46,748 nucleotides of DNA from an uncultured beta proteobacterium (GCA_903929815.1 CAIYWD010000174.1:1-46748); one strand, 5' to 3'. Positions 31,178 through 43,846 are shown, numbered from the stretch's first letter. Program-made: numbers and translations. The notes: generated by a model from the letters alone, not told the origin.

Positions 31178-32566
31178 ATGACCGAGACCGCAGATGTTAT
31201 TTCCGAGAGTTTGATTCGTCAATACGACGTGTCGGGTCCGCGTTACACGTCCTATCCAACGGCTGACCGTTTTGTAGAAACATTTACCGCGCAAGATTAT
31301 GTGCGGGCATTGGAGATGCGCTGTTGCGATGCAGCGGCGTTGCCACTGTCGCTGTATGTTCACATTCCGTTTTGTGATTCTCTGTGCTATTTTTGCGCAT
31401 GTAACAAAATCATTACCAGGCATCATGATCGCACGGCGGACTACTTGCGTTATTTGAGTCTGGAGGCTGATTTGCACACCAACTGCATGGGGTTGGGGCA
31501 AATGGTCTCACAAGTGCATCTGGGCGGAGGTTCTCCTACTTTTTTGTCAGATGATGAATTGCGCCAACTGGTGGATATGTTGCGTTGCCATTTCAGTTGG
31601 GCTGCAAAAGGCGAATATTCCATCGAAATTGACCCCAGAGCGGTTGATGCAGCAAGGCTTGATGTGCTGGCCGATCTGGGGTTTAACCGGTTGAGTTTTG
31701 GGGTTCAAGACTTTGATGTCACTGTACAAAAAGCAGTTCATCGCATACAACCGTCAGAACAGGTTTTTGCAGTGATGGAGGCTGCACGACAGCGCCATTT
31801 CAAGTCGGTTAATATGGATCTGATTTATGGGCTGCCCAGGCAAACACCAGAGTCTTTTGCGCACACACTTGCACTCATCATTCAATTGCGCCCTGACCGG
31901 ATTGCCTTGTACGCGTATGCCCATCTGCCAGATCGGTTCAAGCCCCAGCGAAAAATAGTGTCAGAAGATATCCCCCAAGCGGCTACCAAAGTGACCTTGC
32001 TCGCACAATCCATGGCAGCACTCATGAAGGCTGGGTACGTTTATATCGGCATGGATCATTTTGCATTGCCGGATGATTCTTTGGCTATTGCCAAACGCGA
32101 AGGACGATTGAACCGCAACTTTCAGGGTTACAGCACACAGCCTGATGGTGATTTGGTGGGTTTGGGCGTATCTTCCATTGGTCGTGTGGGTGCAACCTAC
32201 AGTCAAAATGCCAAAACCATGGAAGCGTATTGCAAGAGTCTGGATCAGGGTCAATTCCCGGTGGTGCGGGGCTTGGCGTTGTCTTGTGATGATGTGGTGC
32301 GACGTGCAGTCATCATGGCGCTGATGTGTCAGGGCAGATTGACGTTTGCGTCCATTGAATTGGCTTATTTGATCGACTTCAAAGCGTACTTTGCCACGGA
32401 ATTAAGTCTTCTTCAAGAGAAGGTGGATCAGGGCTTGGTCACATGCAACGCGATTGAGATTGAAGTCACAGCCAAAGGCTGGTTTTTTGTTCGTGCCATT
32501 GCCATGGTGTTTGACCGCTATTTACAAACAGACCGCACAGGGGCGAGGTTTTCAAAAATTTTATAG
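31178..32566 (+). CDS. hemN: Oxygen-independent coproporphyrinogen III oxidase
   Basis: YDVSGPRYTSYPTADRF; radical-SAM CDSLCYFCACNKI; NMDLIYGLPRQTPESF. Confidence 0.93.
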   Translation: MTETADVISESLIRQYDVSGPRYTSYPTADRFVETFTAQDYVRALEMRCCDAAALPLSLYVHIPFCDSLCYFCACNKIITRHHDRTADYLRYLSLEADLHTNCMGLGQMVSQVHLGGGSPTFLSDDELRQLVDMLRCHFSWAAKGEYSIEIDPRAVDAARLDVLADLGFNRLSFGVQDFDVTVQKAVHRIQPSEQVFAVMEAARQRHFKSVNMDLIYGLPRQTPESFAHTLALIIQLRPDRIALYAYAHLPDRFKPQRKIVSEDIPQAATKVTLLAQSMAALMKAGYVYIGMDHFALPDDSLAIAKREGRLNRNFQGYSTQPDGDLVGLGVSSIGRVGATYSQNAKTMEAYCKSLDQGQFPVVRGLALSCDDVVRRAVIMALMCQGRLTFASIELAYLIDFKAYFATELSLLQEKVDQGLVTCNAIEIEVTAKGWFFVRAIAMVFDRYLQTDRTGARFSKIL

Positions 32567-32612
32567 GTGGTCAGTTTGCCACCCAGCAAAAGTAAAAAAT
32601 AAGTGACAAATT

Positions 32613-32664
32613 GGCCTCTAAGGCTTATGGAATAAGCGTGAGTAGCTATTTATTTTATAGCTAT
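32613..32664. repeat. Family-C repeat, intergenic reference copy
   Basis: ggcctctaaggcttatggaataagcgtgagtagctatttattttatagctat. Confidence 0.85.
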
Positions 32665-32691
32665 ATGACACCCAGCATCCGAGGTTGATCA

Positions 32692-33354
32692 TCACAATTC
32701 ACCATATTGGGTGTGACTCAAGGGCAGCGGCGCACCATCTGGATCGATCATTTCTGTGTCTGCAAAGCCTGTAGGTGGAGTCGGGAAACGAGGCCCTGAC
32801 TTGACGGGTTGTCCTGCGTTTTTGACAGTGGCAGCGGGTTGGGACGCTGTCAGTGCCCTTTTGAAAGCCAGAACTTCGTCTTGTTGAATGGGATCAAAAG
32901 CTCCTGTCCGGGCAGGGCTGCGCTTGGCTGGCCTTGCAGGTGGCTGTTGGATGGCAAGGACAGGGACAGGTGCTACGGAGGGTGGCAGTGCAGTGCAGCG
33001 CCAATAAACCGATTTGACGCGCAAGTCAAACCGTGACAACGCGCTGCTGATCATCAGCTTTTCCATGCCGTCAAGAATGTCAATTTGCATCAATTCTGGC
33101 TGTCGCAAGTCCATCATAATCACAAACTGCCGCCCTTCACCATCGAGCGACAAGACCTTGAAACTGTAATTGGCCGCCAGCACTTCGCTGCGTAACATCA
33201 CGTCACGCACGATTTGATAGGCATGTTGGCGGTGATCCATGCGCTGAATCTTGAGAGGTGCGTGTGCATCAACGGTTTTCGGTTGAACGTGATCAGATTG
33301 TGGGACATCTTGCTGATGTACGGATTTAGAAAATAACCAGTTAAAAATTGACAT
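32692..33354 (-). CDS. Conserved-looking hypothetical protein
   Basis: 220-aa ORF in the hemN-mnmE gap with coherent sequence; family not recognised. Confidence 0.7.
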   Translation of the reverse strand: MSIFNWLFSKSVHQQDVPQSDHVQPKTVDAHAPLKIQRMDHRQHAYQIVRDVMLRSEVLAANYSFKVLSLDGEGRQFVIMMDLRQPELMQIDILDGMEKLMISSALSRFDLRVKSVYWRCTALPPSVAPVPVLAIQQPPARPAKRSPARTGAFDPIQQDEVLAFKRALTASQPAATVKNAGQPVKSGPRFPTPPTGFADTEMIDPDGAPLPLSHTQYGEL

Positions 33355-33387
33355 GACTTACCCATCCTAGTGACCAAAATTGTTCAA

Positions 33388-34788
33388 TTACTTGCCAATA
33401 CAGAATTGGGAGAAGATGGCTCCCAATAAATCATCCGAAGAAAATTCCCCTGTCATTTCACAAAGCATATTGTGTGCCAAGCGCAGTTCTTCTGCAACCA
33501 TTTCCAACACCTGTGCTGCAAGCTGTGTTTGCGCCCACGCCAAATGCTGCTTCACTTGTTGCAAAGCGTTAACATGGCGTTGGCGCGCCATGTTAACGCC
33601 TTCCGAAACGCCTTGCCACCCTGCTGCTTGCAGTAAACGCAGGCGCAAGACATCTAGCCCCTGTCCTGTCCTGGCAGACAGCAGCAAGCCATTCACACAG
33701 GGCGGGTGGGTCACGGCATCCACTTTATTCCAGATGTCGATGATGCTGACATTTTGAGGTATCTTTTCGGCGATAGAGCACGCCAGCATTGCGTCGGCAG
33801 CTCTGTATTCAGTAGCATCCATACGGGTTAAATCGTGCATCAGCAACACAGCATCCGCCTGTTTCATCGCTTCCCAAGTGCGTGCCATACCCAGTTGCTC
33901 AATTTCGTCGTGGCTGTCACGCAGACCGGCAGTGTCGATGACATGCACAGGCACACCTTGAATCTGGATTGTCTGCGCAATTTTGTCTCGTGTGGTGCCT
34001 GGCACGGGCGTGACGATAGCCAGCTCTGCCCCCGCCAAGGCATTGAGCAGCGACGATTTACCCACATTGGGTTGCCCTGCAATGACCACCGTCATCCCAT
34101 CACGCAACAAAACACCTTGGCCAGAGTGGCGCAGCACAGTATCGACACATTGCTCTAATTTTAATAGCTGCTCACGCGCATCCGTATTGAGCAGGAAGTC
34201 AATTTCTTCTTCAGAAAAATCCAGCGCAGCCTCGACTTGCGTGCGAAGTTGAAGCAACGCTTTTTGTAATTGGGCAATTTCCTGCGAAAAAGCACCCGAT
34301 AAAGAACGAGAGGCACTAAGAACAGCGGCCTCTGTGCTGGCATCGATCAAATCGGCAATGGCTTCGGCCTGCACCAAGTCCATTTTGTCGTTCAAATAAG
34401 CCCGAAGAGAAAACTCACCCGGCATGGCAAAGCGCAAGTGGGCCAGAACAGGCAAGCCATCGGCCTGATGTTGAGCGGCTGCTTCCAGGCAACGTGCCAT
34501 CAACAATTGCATCACCACAGGGCCACCATGCGCTTGCAACTCCAACACATCTTCACCAGTGAACGAGTGGGGAGCTTCAAAGTAAATGGCCAGGCCGCGG
34601 TCGATGGCGCTACCACTGCCATCCAGAAAAGCGGTGTAGGTGGCCTCCCGGGGCTTGAGGTGGCGTTGACATAGTGCATGTGCCAGCGCAGACAGACCAC
34701 GACCGCTGATACGAACAATGCCAACAGCAGCACGCCCAGGCGCTGTAGCAATCGCCACAATGGGGTCATGTTGCTGTGACAAATTCAT
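33388..34788 (-). CDS. mnmE: tRNA modification GTPase MnmE (TrmE)
   Basis: [43 protein letters not shown]-terminal CIGK. Confidence 0.97.
   Translation of the reverse strand: MNLSQQHDPIVAIATAPGRAAVGIVRISGRGLSALAHALCQRHLKPREATYTAFLDGSGSAIDRGLAIYFEAPHSFTGEDVLELQAHGGPVVMQLLMARCLEAAAQHQADGLPVLAHLRFAMPGEFSLRAYLNDKMDLVQAEAIADLIDASTEAAVLSASRSLSGAFSQEIAQLQKALLQLRTQVEAALDFSEEEIDFLLNTDAREQLLKLEQCVDTVLRHSGQGVLLRDGMTVVIAGQPNVGKSSLLNALAGAELAIVTPVPGTTRDKIAQTIQIQGVPVHVIDTAGLRDSHDEIEQLGMARTWEAMKQADAVLLMHDLTRMDATEYRAADAMLACSIAEKIPQNVSIIDIWNKVDAVTHPPCVNGLLLSARTGQGLDVLRLRLLQAAGWQGVSEGVNMARQRHVNALQQVKQHLAWAQTQLAAQVLEMVAEELRLAHNMLCEMTGEFSSDDLLGAIFSQFCIGK
33566..33599. repeat. 14-bp perfect hairpin inside mnmE
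   Basis: GCGTTAACATGGCG-ttggcg-CGCCATGTTAACGC. Confidence 0.95.
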
Positions 34789-34807
34789 GGCAACTGACTA
34801 CCAACTC

Positions 34808-36505
34808 TTAAAACTTTGGCAGGTTAAATTGTGGAGGAACCCCCATGCGGGTGTTGATGATCCATTGCTGAAGGATAGACAAAATGTTGTTGGTAATCCA
34901 GTACAGCACCAGGCCTGATGGGAAAAAGAAAAACATCACACTGAAAGCCAGCGGCATGATCCACATCATTTTGGCTTGCAGGGGGTCAGGCGGCGCAGGG
35001 TTGAGCGACGTTTGCAACACGGTGGTCAAAGTCATGACCAAGGGCAAGATGTACAAAGGGTCAGGAGACGACAAATCATGAATCCAGCCCAGCCAGGGGG
35101 CGTTGCGCATTTCCACGCTAGAGAGCAGCACCCAATACAAGGCAATGAACACGGGAATCTGAACCATGATGGGCAAACAGCCACCCATGGGGTTCACTTT
35201 TTCTTCACGGTAAATGCGCATTATTTCCTGCTGCATCTGTTGTGGGTTATCTTTCAGGCGATCGCGCATTTCCATGATGCGCGGATTGACGGCTTTCATT
35301 TTGGCCATGCTGGCGTAGGCCTTGGCGTTAAGCCAGTAAAACGCAACTTTCAGCAAAACCACCAAAGCCACAATCGCCCAACCCCAGTTGCTCATCATTG
35401 CGTGTAACTTGACGAGCAGCCAGTACAAGGGTTTAGCAAGAATGGTCAGCCAGCCATAGTCCTTGACCAACTCCAGCCCGGGGGTCAGTGATTCAAGTAT
35501 TTTTTCTTCTTGTGGCCCTGCAAAGAAGCGCGATTCAACCGTTTTGCGCGCACCAGGTGCCAGCGTCTCAAGAGGCGTAATCATGCCCACAGCGTACAAA
35601 TTGGTATCAATTTTGCGCATGAAAAAATCACGCACCATGCCGGTATCGAGCAGCCACGCGCTGGCAAAGTAATGCTGCACCATGGCTACATAGCCCGTGT
35701 CAGATGATTTTTCAATCTCGAAATTGTTTTTTTCAATGGCCGAAAACTCCACTTTCTGGTATTTTTTGAGGTCGGTATAAACAGCAGGCCCCGTAAAAGT
35801 CGAGTAAAAAGACGATTCACCCAAGGGTTTATTGCCATCACGCACCAATTGCAGGTAAAGCTGGGGTGTGATGGCGGCGCTGCTCTGGTTAATGACTTCA
35901 TGCCGTACTGCTACGGCGTAACTGCCACGCGTCAGGGTATAAATTTTTACCAACTGAACCCCCCCCACAACGGGGGATTCAAAGCGTAATTCCAGGGTTT
36001 GACGGCCATTTTGAAGATGACGTTCACCAGATTGCAGGTGCATGACTGACTTGTGAGTTGGCAAAGCAGGGCCACCGGCTTGCGCAATCAAACCGGACTG
36101 CGCCAGATAGACACGATCCTGGCTGTGATCCAACAAGGTGAATCCTCGGTTTTTGTCTGACATATCGTGGTACTTGAGGAATTGCGCCCGCACCAGTGAC
36201 CCCCCCTCGGTATCGAAGTCAAGTTTGAAAACGTCTGTTTCAACCTGCACCACCTCGTGCGCTACAGGCGATAGATCAGCAGCTTCCAAGGTATTGGCCA
36301 AAGGTTGAGCAGGCACACGCGACGATTTGGGTACGCTATCGTTTATGCTGTTTGCCCTGACAGAAGGCCTGGAATGTGTTGCAGTGGGAACCTGGTTTGG
36401 AAAAAAGGTGGCTAGGCGACCGTTGTAAATCTGCCATTGGTCCCACAGCATGACCAGCGAGAAAGCAAAAATCACCCACAAAATGGTGTGACGAATATCG
36501 TTCAT
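34808..36505 (-). CDS. yidC: Membrane protein insertase YidC
   Basis: MNDIRHTILWVIFAFSLVMLWDQWQIYNG; GWAIVALVVLLKVAFYWLNAKAYASMAKMKAVNPRI; ATGA overlap with yidD. Confidence 0.97.
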   Translation of the reverse strand: MNDIRHTILWVIFAFSLVMLWDQWQIYNGRLATFFPNQVPTATHSRPSVRANSINDSVPKSSRVPAQPLANTLEAADLSPVAHEVVQVETDVFKLDFDTEGGSLVRAQFLKYHDMSDKNRGFTLLDHSQDRVYLAQSGLIAQAGGPALPTHKSVMHLQSGERHLQNGRQTLELRFESPVVGGVQLVKIYTLTRGSYAVAVRHEVINQSSAAITPQLYLQLVRDGNKPLGESSFYSTFTGPAVYTDLKKYQKVEFSAIEKNNFEIEKSSDTGYVAMVQHYFASAWLLDTGMVRDFFMRKIDTNLYAVGMITPLETLAPGARKTVESRFFAGPQEEKILESLTPGLELVKDYGWLTILAKPLYWLLVKLHAMMSNWGWAIVALVVLLKVAFYWLNAKAYASMAKMKAVNPRIMEMRDRLKDNPQQMQQEIMRIYREEKVNPMGGCLPIMVQIPVFIALYWVLLSSVEMRNAPWLGWIHDLSSPDPLYILPLVMTLTTVLQTSLNPAPPDPLQAKMMWIMPLAFSVMFFFFPSGLVLYWITNNILSILQQWIINTRMGVPPQFNLPKF

Positions 36506-36789
36506 GAGGATTTCTTTGAATTGAAAGAAGAAAACAAGCGGGCAACCAAACCAGTGGATAGGGAAGGAACACAAGGTGGAACGGGGTCAAAACCGCCTTC
36601 ACACCAAGGGTGGCAGCGCGCCATACGTTTGAGTGTCAGGTAAATGCCCCAAATAGCACCATGCCATTGCAAGGCATCCAGCGCAAAAGCAGAACAACTG
36701 GGTTGAAAACGGCAAGACGATCCCAGTGAAGGGCTTAATAAAAGACGGTAGGCTTTGACGAGTGCCATCAGGAAGTGCTTCATGAGCAT
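36502..36789 (-). CDS. yidD: Membrane protein insertion efficiency factor YidD
   Basis: LVKAYRLLLSPSLGSSCRFQPSCSAFALDALQWHGAIWGIYLTLKRMARCHPWCEGGFDPVP. Confidence 0.96.
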   Translation of the reverse strand: MLMKHFLMALVKAYRLLLSPSLGSSCRFQPSCSAFALDALQWHGAIWGIYLTLKRMARCHPWCEGGFDPVPPCVPSLSTGLVARLFSSFNSKKSS

Positions 36790-37199
36790 ACCTTTGGCGC
36801 AACAGGCATCAGACGACTGGCAGCTTCGGTGAATAAACTTGTCAATTCGTCACGCACAGCCTCTTTCAACGCTTTGGAAGTGGCACTGACGTATTGAGCA
36901 CGATCAAAACCACGACGTAATCGGACAACGTAAGCAGACGACACCAGGGAAGTTTCATAGTCACGGCCTAACGTGTAAATTTGTCGTTTGATGGTGTTGC
37001 GGGTGACTGCCCTTTTAGCAAAGCGCTTGGGCACCATCACGCCCATCCAGACAGCATGACCTGAAAACAAGTCACGATGGGGAGTGTCAAGAGAAGAATA
37101 ATCCAGACCATGCAGAACAAAATGCGACGTTCGAGCCAAAACCATGCCCGATAACACCAATTGGAACTGACGATGGCTGGTCAGGTGTTTCAACATCAA
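36780..37199 (-). CDS. rnpA: Ribonuclease P protein component
   Basis: VMVPKRFAKRAVTRNTIKRQIY (RNPA signature); position between rpmH and yidD. Confidence 0.95.
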   Translation of the reverse strand: MMLKHLTSHRQFQLVLSGMVLARTSHFVLHGLDYSSLDTPHRDLFSGHAVWMGVMVPKRFAKRAVTRNTIKRQIYTLGRDYETSLVSSAYVVRLRRGFDRAQYVSATSKALKEAVRDELTSLFTEAASRLMPVAPKVCS

Positions 37200-37241
37200 C
37201 CAGCCCCTGAGGCGGTGTCTTAGGCTCAGACCAAAAGACGA

Positions 37242-37376
37242 TTAAACCGCAAGACGTTTGCGCCCCTTGGCGCGACGAGCGTTGATGACAGCACGTCCGC
37301 CGCGTGTTTTCATGCGAACCAGAAAGCCGTGTGTGCGTGCGCGACGTGTTTTGGAAGGTTGGTAGGTGCGTTTCAT
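37242..37376 (-). CDS. rpmH: 50S ribosomal protein L34 (44 aa; absent from the ORF track)
   Basis: Direct translation [44 protein letters not shown]. Confidence 0.98.
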   Translation of the reverse strand: MKRTYQPSKTRRARTHGFLVRMKTRGGRAVINARRAKGRKRLAV

Positions 37377-37527
37377 TGTTTGGAAATTCCTCAAAAAGGG
37401 CTAAAGTGCCCCGGTGTGTTGATCACACCAGGTCAATGTTGGTGTGGTAGTGTGGCCTGCTTCAGGCCAGGTGAGCCGTCGATTATGGCAAATTTCAACA
37501 CACCGTCTGTCACGATGAATCCAAATG

Positions 37528-37742
37528 GGGTGCGATTCAAAGTGATGTGGAGCGGCCAACATGACCACATACAAAGATACGAGTTGGGCGAATTTATTCC
37601 CCCATTTAACTATAAAAAAGATAGCTACATACGCAAGCAGGACGGGCGATAGAGGCCGATTTGTTATACCAAAAAACTCACTCAGGTTCGTGCAGCGTGA
37701 CAGGTGAATATTGCTGCATCCCAATCACTTTGAATCGCACCC
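37528..37742. repeat. Family-B repeat, 215 bp, with 19-bp perfect TIRs, in the rpmH-dnaA intergenic region
   Basis: gggtgcgattcaaagtgat ... atcactttgaatcgcaccc; internal C repeat at 37610-37656 (ctataaaaaagatagctacatacgcaagcaggacgggcgatagaggc). Confidence 0.93.
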
Positions 37743-37831
37743 GTCTGGTTTCTGATATTTTGATCGCAGATCGGATAAATTAGAATGAACGTTGCAGCAA
37801 TTGATAACGATTAACAGAAGCTGATATCACA

Positions 37832-39244
37832 ATGACATCGGGATCTCACCCCCAACACCTTTCCTCCCCCAATGAAGCAGTCACAGATGTTTGGCAGTGC
37901 TGCGTTGATCTGCTTGAACAGGAATTGTCTCCAGAGCTGTTCCATACCTGGATCAAGCCTTTGTCCGCTCGTGTTGCAGATGATTTGTCCAAAGTGACCA
38001 TTTTTGTAGCCAATCGTTTCAAACTCGACTGGATCAGGGTTCAGTACAGTCCCCGTCTGGCTATTCTGATGGAGCGTTTGACAGGACACCCCGTACAGAT
38101 TGAACTGGCCTTGTTGGCCCGCGAAGCTAAAACCCGCGTTCATGCCGTCAAAATGGAGCACCAGACCGAAGAAGGTTCGGACAAGATCAGTGAGACGAAG
38201 ACGGTGCGCCCCCCTGCGCTTCCCAAACACAGACTCAACACCGCTTTAACTTTTGATGCGTTGGTGGAGGGCAGTGCCAATCGTATGGCACGAGCAGCCG
38301 CACTGCATGTCGCTGACATGCCAGGTTCGATGTACAACCCTCTGTTTATTTATGGTGGCGTTGGGTTGGGCAAGACGCACTTGATGCACGCTATTGGAAA
38401 CCATCTGCTCGCCCAACAACCCGATGCCAAAATTCTCTACATCCACGCTGAACAATTCGTGACCGATGTGGTCAAAGCCTATCAGCGCAAGGCCTTCGAT
38501 GAATTCAAGGAATACTATCACTCGCTCGATTTGTTGTTGATTGATGATGTTCAGTTTTTTGCCAACAAAGAGCGATCACAAGAAGAATTTTTTAATGCTT
38601 TTGAGGCCTTGTTGGCCAAAAAATCACACATTGTGATGACCAGTGACACCTACCCTAAAGCCCTGACTGCCATTCATGAGCGCCTGGTATCACGTTTTGC
38701 ATCTGGGCTGACGGTCGCCATTGAACCTCCTGAGCTTGAAATGCGTGTGGCTATTCTGATCAGCAAAGCTTTGCTAGAGGGGATAACGATGCCTGAAGAT
38801 GTCTCCTTTTTTGTGGCAAAAAATGTACGATCCAATGTTCGTGAGCTAGAAGGTGCGTTGAGTAAAATTTTGGCGTACACACGTTTCAATCACAAGGAAA
38901 TCACCATCACATCGGCACGCGAAGCGTTGCGCGATTTATTGTCGATTCAAAATCGGCAAATTTCGGTCGAAAATATTCAGAAAACTGTAGCAGACTATTA
39001 CAAAATCAAAGTAGCGGACATGTATTCCAAAAAGCGTCCCGCCAACATTGCAAGGCCACGCCAGATTGCCATGTACCTCGCCAAGGAATTAACGCAAAAG
39101 AGCTTACCGGAGATTGGCGAACTCTTCGGCGGTCGCGATCACACCACGGTGCTGCATGCCGTTCGCAAAATGAGCAGCGAGCGACAACAATCCACCGATT
39201 TGAATCAGCAATTACATCTGCTTGAACAAACGCTCAAAGGGTGA
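37832..39244 (+). CDS. dnaA: Chromosomal replication initiator DnaA
   Basis: [58 protein letters not shown]. Confidence 0.98.
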   Translation: MTSGSHPQHLSSPNEAVTDVWQCCVDLLEQELSPELFHTWIKPLSARVADDLSKVTIFVANRFKLDWIRVQYSPRLAILMERLTGHPVQIELALLAREAKTRVHAVKMEHQTEEGSDKISETKTVRPPALPKHRLNTALTFDALVEGSANRMARAAALHVADMPGSMYNPLFIYGGVGLGKTHLMHAIGNHLLAQQPDAKILYIHAEQFVTDVVKAYQRKAFDEFKEYYHSLDLLLIDDVQFFANKERSQEEFFNAFEALLAKKSHIVMTSDTYPKALTAIHERLVSRFASGLTVAIEPPELEMRVAILISKALLEGITMPEDVSFFVAKNVRSNVRELEGALSKILAYTRFNHKEITITSAREALRDLLSIQNRQISVENIQKTVADYYKIKVADMYSKKRPANIARPRQIAMYLAKELTQKSLPEIGELFGGRDHTTVLHAVRKMSSERQQSTDLNQQLHLLEQTLKG

Positions 39245-39338
39245 TCAAAATCGCCCACAGATTTGCCCTGAATGAGTGGGAAAATAGCCTTTTTATTATC
39301 CAGAAACGCTGTGTTTTATTGACTTCTATGAGGACATC

Positions 39339-40445
39339 ATGATTATTTTAAAAACGACCCAAGACCGGGTATTGTCAGTTTTACAGGCGGTTTGCGGCAT
39401 TGTGGAGCGCCGTCATACCTTGCCCATTTTGGCCAACGTTTTGCTGCGCAAAATGGGAAATATCCTGCAATTCACGACCAGCGATCTGGAAATTCAGATT
39501 CGCACAGAATCTGATCTTGGCGGCGATGATGGCGACTTTTCTACCACCGTCGGCGCACGCAAGTTGATTGATATTTTGCGTTCCATGCCGTCCGAGCAAT
39601 CGGTGTCGCTTGAGTTAAACGCTGCCAAGCTGATTTTGAAAGGCGGCAAAAGCAAGTTCACACTGCAAACCCTGCCGTCCGAAGATTTCCCCCTGGTGCA
39701 AGAATCTGCCAGTTTTGGTCCCATCTTCAGTGTTCCGCAAAAAACGCTCAAATCATTGTTAAGTCAGGTGTCATTTTCCATGGCTGTGCATGACATTCGC
39801 TACTACTTGAACGGTATTTTGTTTGTGGCAGAAGGTCAGCAACTTAGCCTGGTAGCAACTGACGGCCACCGACTGGCGTTTGCTGCTGCCACGCTCGATG
39901 TGGAAGTGCCCAAACAAGAGGTGATTTTGCCGCGCAAAACTGTTCTTGAATTGCAGCGCCTTTTGTCAGATGCTGAAGGTGCGATTGAGATGCAATTTGC
40001 CAACAACCAAGCTAAATTCATGTTTGATGGCATGGAATTTGTTACCAAACTCGTTGAAGGCAAGTTCCCAGATTACAACCGCGTCATCCCGCGCAATCAC
40101 CAAAATTGCATCACCTTGGGCCGGTCAGCTTTGCTCTCTACACTGCAACGCACTGCCATTTTGACAAGTGAAAAATTCAAAGGTGTTCGACTGAACATTG
40201 AACCCGGCACCTTGCAAGTGGCCGCCAACAATGCAGAGCAGGAAGAAGCCGTCGATGAACTTGACATTGATTACAGCGGCGACAGCATTGAGATTGGTTT
40301 TAACGTCACTTACTTGATTGACGTCTTGACCAACATGGCTCAAGACATGGTCACTTTCGAGTTGTCTGATGGCAACAGTTCTGTTTTATTCACCATTCCT
40401 GACAACCCCAACTTCAAATACGTTGTCATGCCCATGCGCATTTAA
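39339..40445 (+). CDS. dnaN: DNA polymerase III subunit beta
   Basis: Sliding clamp sequence ending YVVMPMRI; dnaA-dnaN-gyrB synteny. Confidence 0.98.
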   Translation: MIILKTTQDRVLSVLQAVCGIVERRHTLPILANVLLRKMGNILQFTTSDLEIQIRTESDLGGDDGDFSTTVGARKLIDILRSMPSEQSVSLELNAAKLILKGGKSKFTLQTLPSEDFPLVQESASFGPIFSVPQKTLKSLLSQVSFSMAVHDIRYYLNGILFVAEGQQLSLVATDGHRLAFAAATLDVEVPKQEVILPRKTVLELQRLLSDAEGAIEMQFANNQAKFMFDGMEFVTKLVEGKFPDYNRVIPRNHQNCITLGRSALLSTLQRTAILTSEKFKGVRLNIEPGTLQVAANNAEQEEAVDELDIDYSGDSIEIGFNVTYLIDVLTNMAQDMVTFELSDGNSSVLFTIPDNPNFKYVVMPMRI

Positions 40446-40527
40446 AGATACCAAACATTTTCATTTATTTTTGTGTGCATTGATGGAGCAAACCGCACCT
40501 GTCGCACCTGTCACACTGACTGATTGA

Positions 40528-43250
<2,723 letters not shown>

Positions 43251-43334
43251 GTGCGCAATGCCAAGAAGTTGCTTTTGAAATGAGCGAACCGTGAGTACAT
43301 ACTGCCAGCAACCATGGTGCATTCATCGCTCATA

Positions 43335-43348
43335 GGGTGCGTTTCAAA
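43335..43348. repeat. Family-B left end, truncated by the next element
   Basis: gggtgcgtttcaaa followed immediately by the TIR of element D. Confidence 0.65.
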
Positions 43349-43467
43349 GGTAACCGTTTAGACCCCCCCCTCCTGCGATTTTTGGCCCAGCATTCCCCAA
43401 GTGAATGATTTTTATTGGACGCTGTTTTGTCATGGCCTAAAAACGGAGGGGTGTCTAAACGGTTACC
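43349..43467. repeat. Element D: 119-bp non-autonomous element with TIR GGTAACCGTTTAGAC(a)CCCCTCC
   Basis: ggtaaccgtttagacccccccctcc ... ggaggggtgtctaaacggttacc; no ORF. Confidence 0.8.
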
Positions 43468-43469
43468 TG

Positions 43470-43638
43470 TCAACTGAACCAGTGCCTTGGAATGTATTGG
43501 GTTTGAAAATGGCCTCGACGACAGGAATCGAACCTGTATTTCACGCTTAGGAGGCATGCGCACTATCCATTGTGCTACGACGAGACTACCCTGATTGTAA
43601 AGATGTGCCATCAAAAAGTGCGGTACTGGTTCAGTTGA
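43470..43638. repeat. Inverted repeat pair flanking the tRNA-Arg gene
   Basis: tcaactgaaccagtgcct (43470-43487) vs reverse complement of cggtactggttcagttga (43621-43638). Confidence 0.8.
43510..43584 (-). tRNA. tRNA-Arg (anticodon CCT)
   Basis: Minus strand CTCGTCGTAGCACAATGGATAGTGCGCATGCCTCCTAAGCGTGAAATACAGGTTCGATTCCTGTCGTCGAGGCCA; anticodon loop CTCCTAA, T arm ACAGG-TTCGATT-CCTGT, encoded CCA. Confidence 0.93.
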
Positions 43639-43641
43639 ATG

Positions 43642-43662
43642 AGTTATTGTTGACCCTATCCT
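43642..43662. repeat. Family-A terminal fragment
   Basis: gttattgttgaccctatcctt matches the right terminus of A copy 2. Confidence 0.6.
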
Positions 43663-43721
43663 TCAATGAGGTGGTTTCTGGTTATGCCATACAGGCATGT
43701 CCTTGTGGTTGGAATGTCTGC

Positions 43722-43749
43722 CTAATGACTAATGACTAATGACTAATGA
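43722..43749 (+). repeat. Tandem repeat (CTAATGA)x4
   Basis: ctaatgactaatgactaatgactaatga. Confidence 0.97.
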
Positions 43750-43795
43750 CCATTGGGACTCTCACTTTCAATCAACCATGAAATAGCCCTCCAGT

Positions 43796-43834
43796 GCATA
43801 CTGGTACTGCGTTAGCCGCTATCTTTAAAAGAGC
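43796..43834. repeat. Family-C repeat downstream of the hemerythrin-like gene
   Basis: Reverse complement GCTCTTTTAAAGATAGCGGCTAACGCAGTACCAGTATGCACTGGAGGGC fits the C consensus. Confidence 0.65.
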
Positions 43835-43846
43835 ACCGCAACCCCA

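Noticed and set aside
34144-34172. Possible family-C match in mnmE (gctctaattttaatagctgctcacgcgc)
   Set aside because: First hairpin is suggestive but the second half does not follow the consensus; left uncalled.
43330-43614. 94-aa minus-strand ORF
   Set aside because: Overlaps the tRNA-Arg gene and element D; a product of non-coding sequence.
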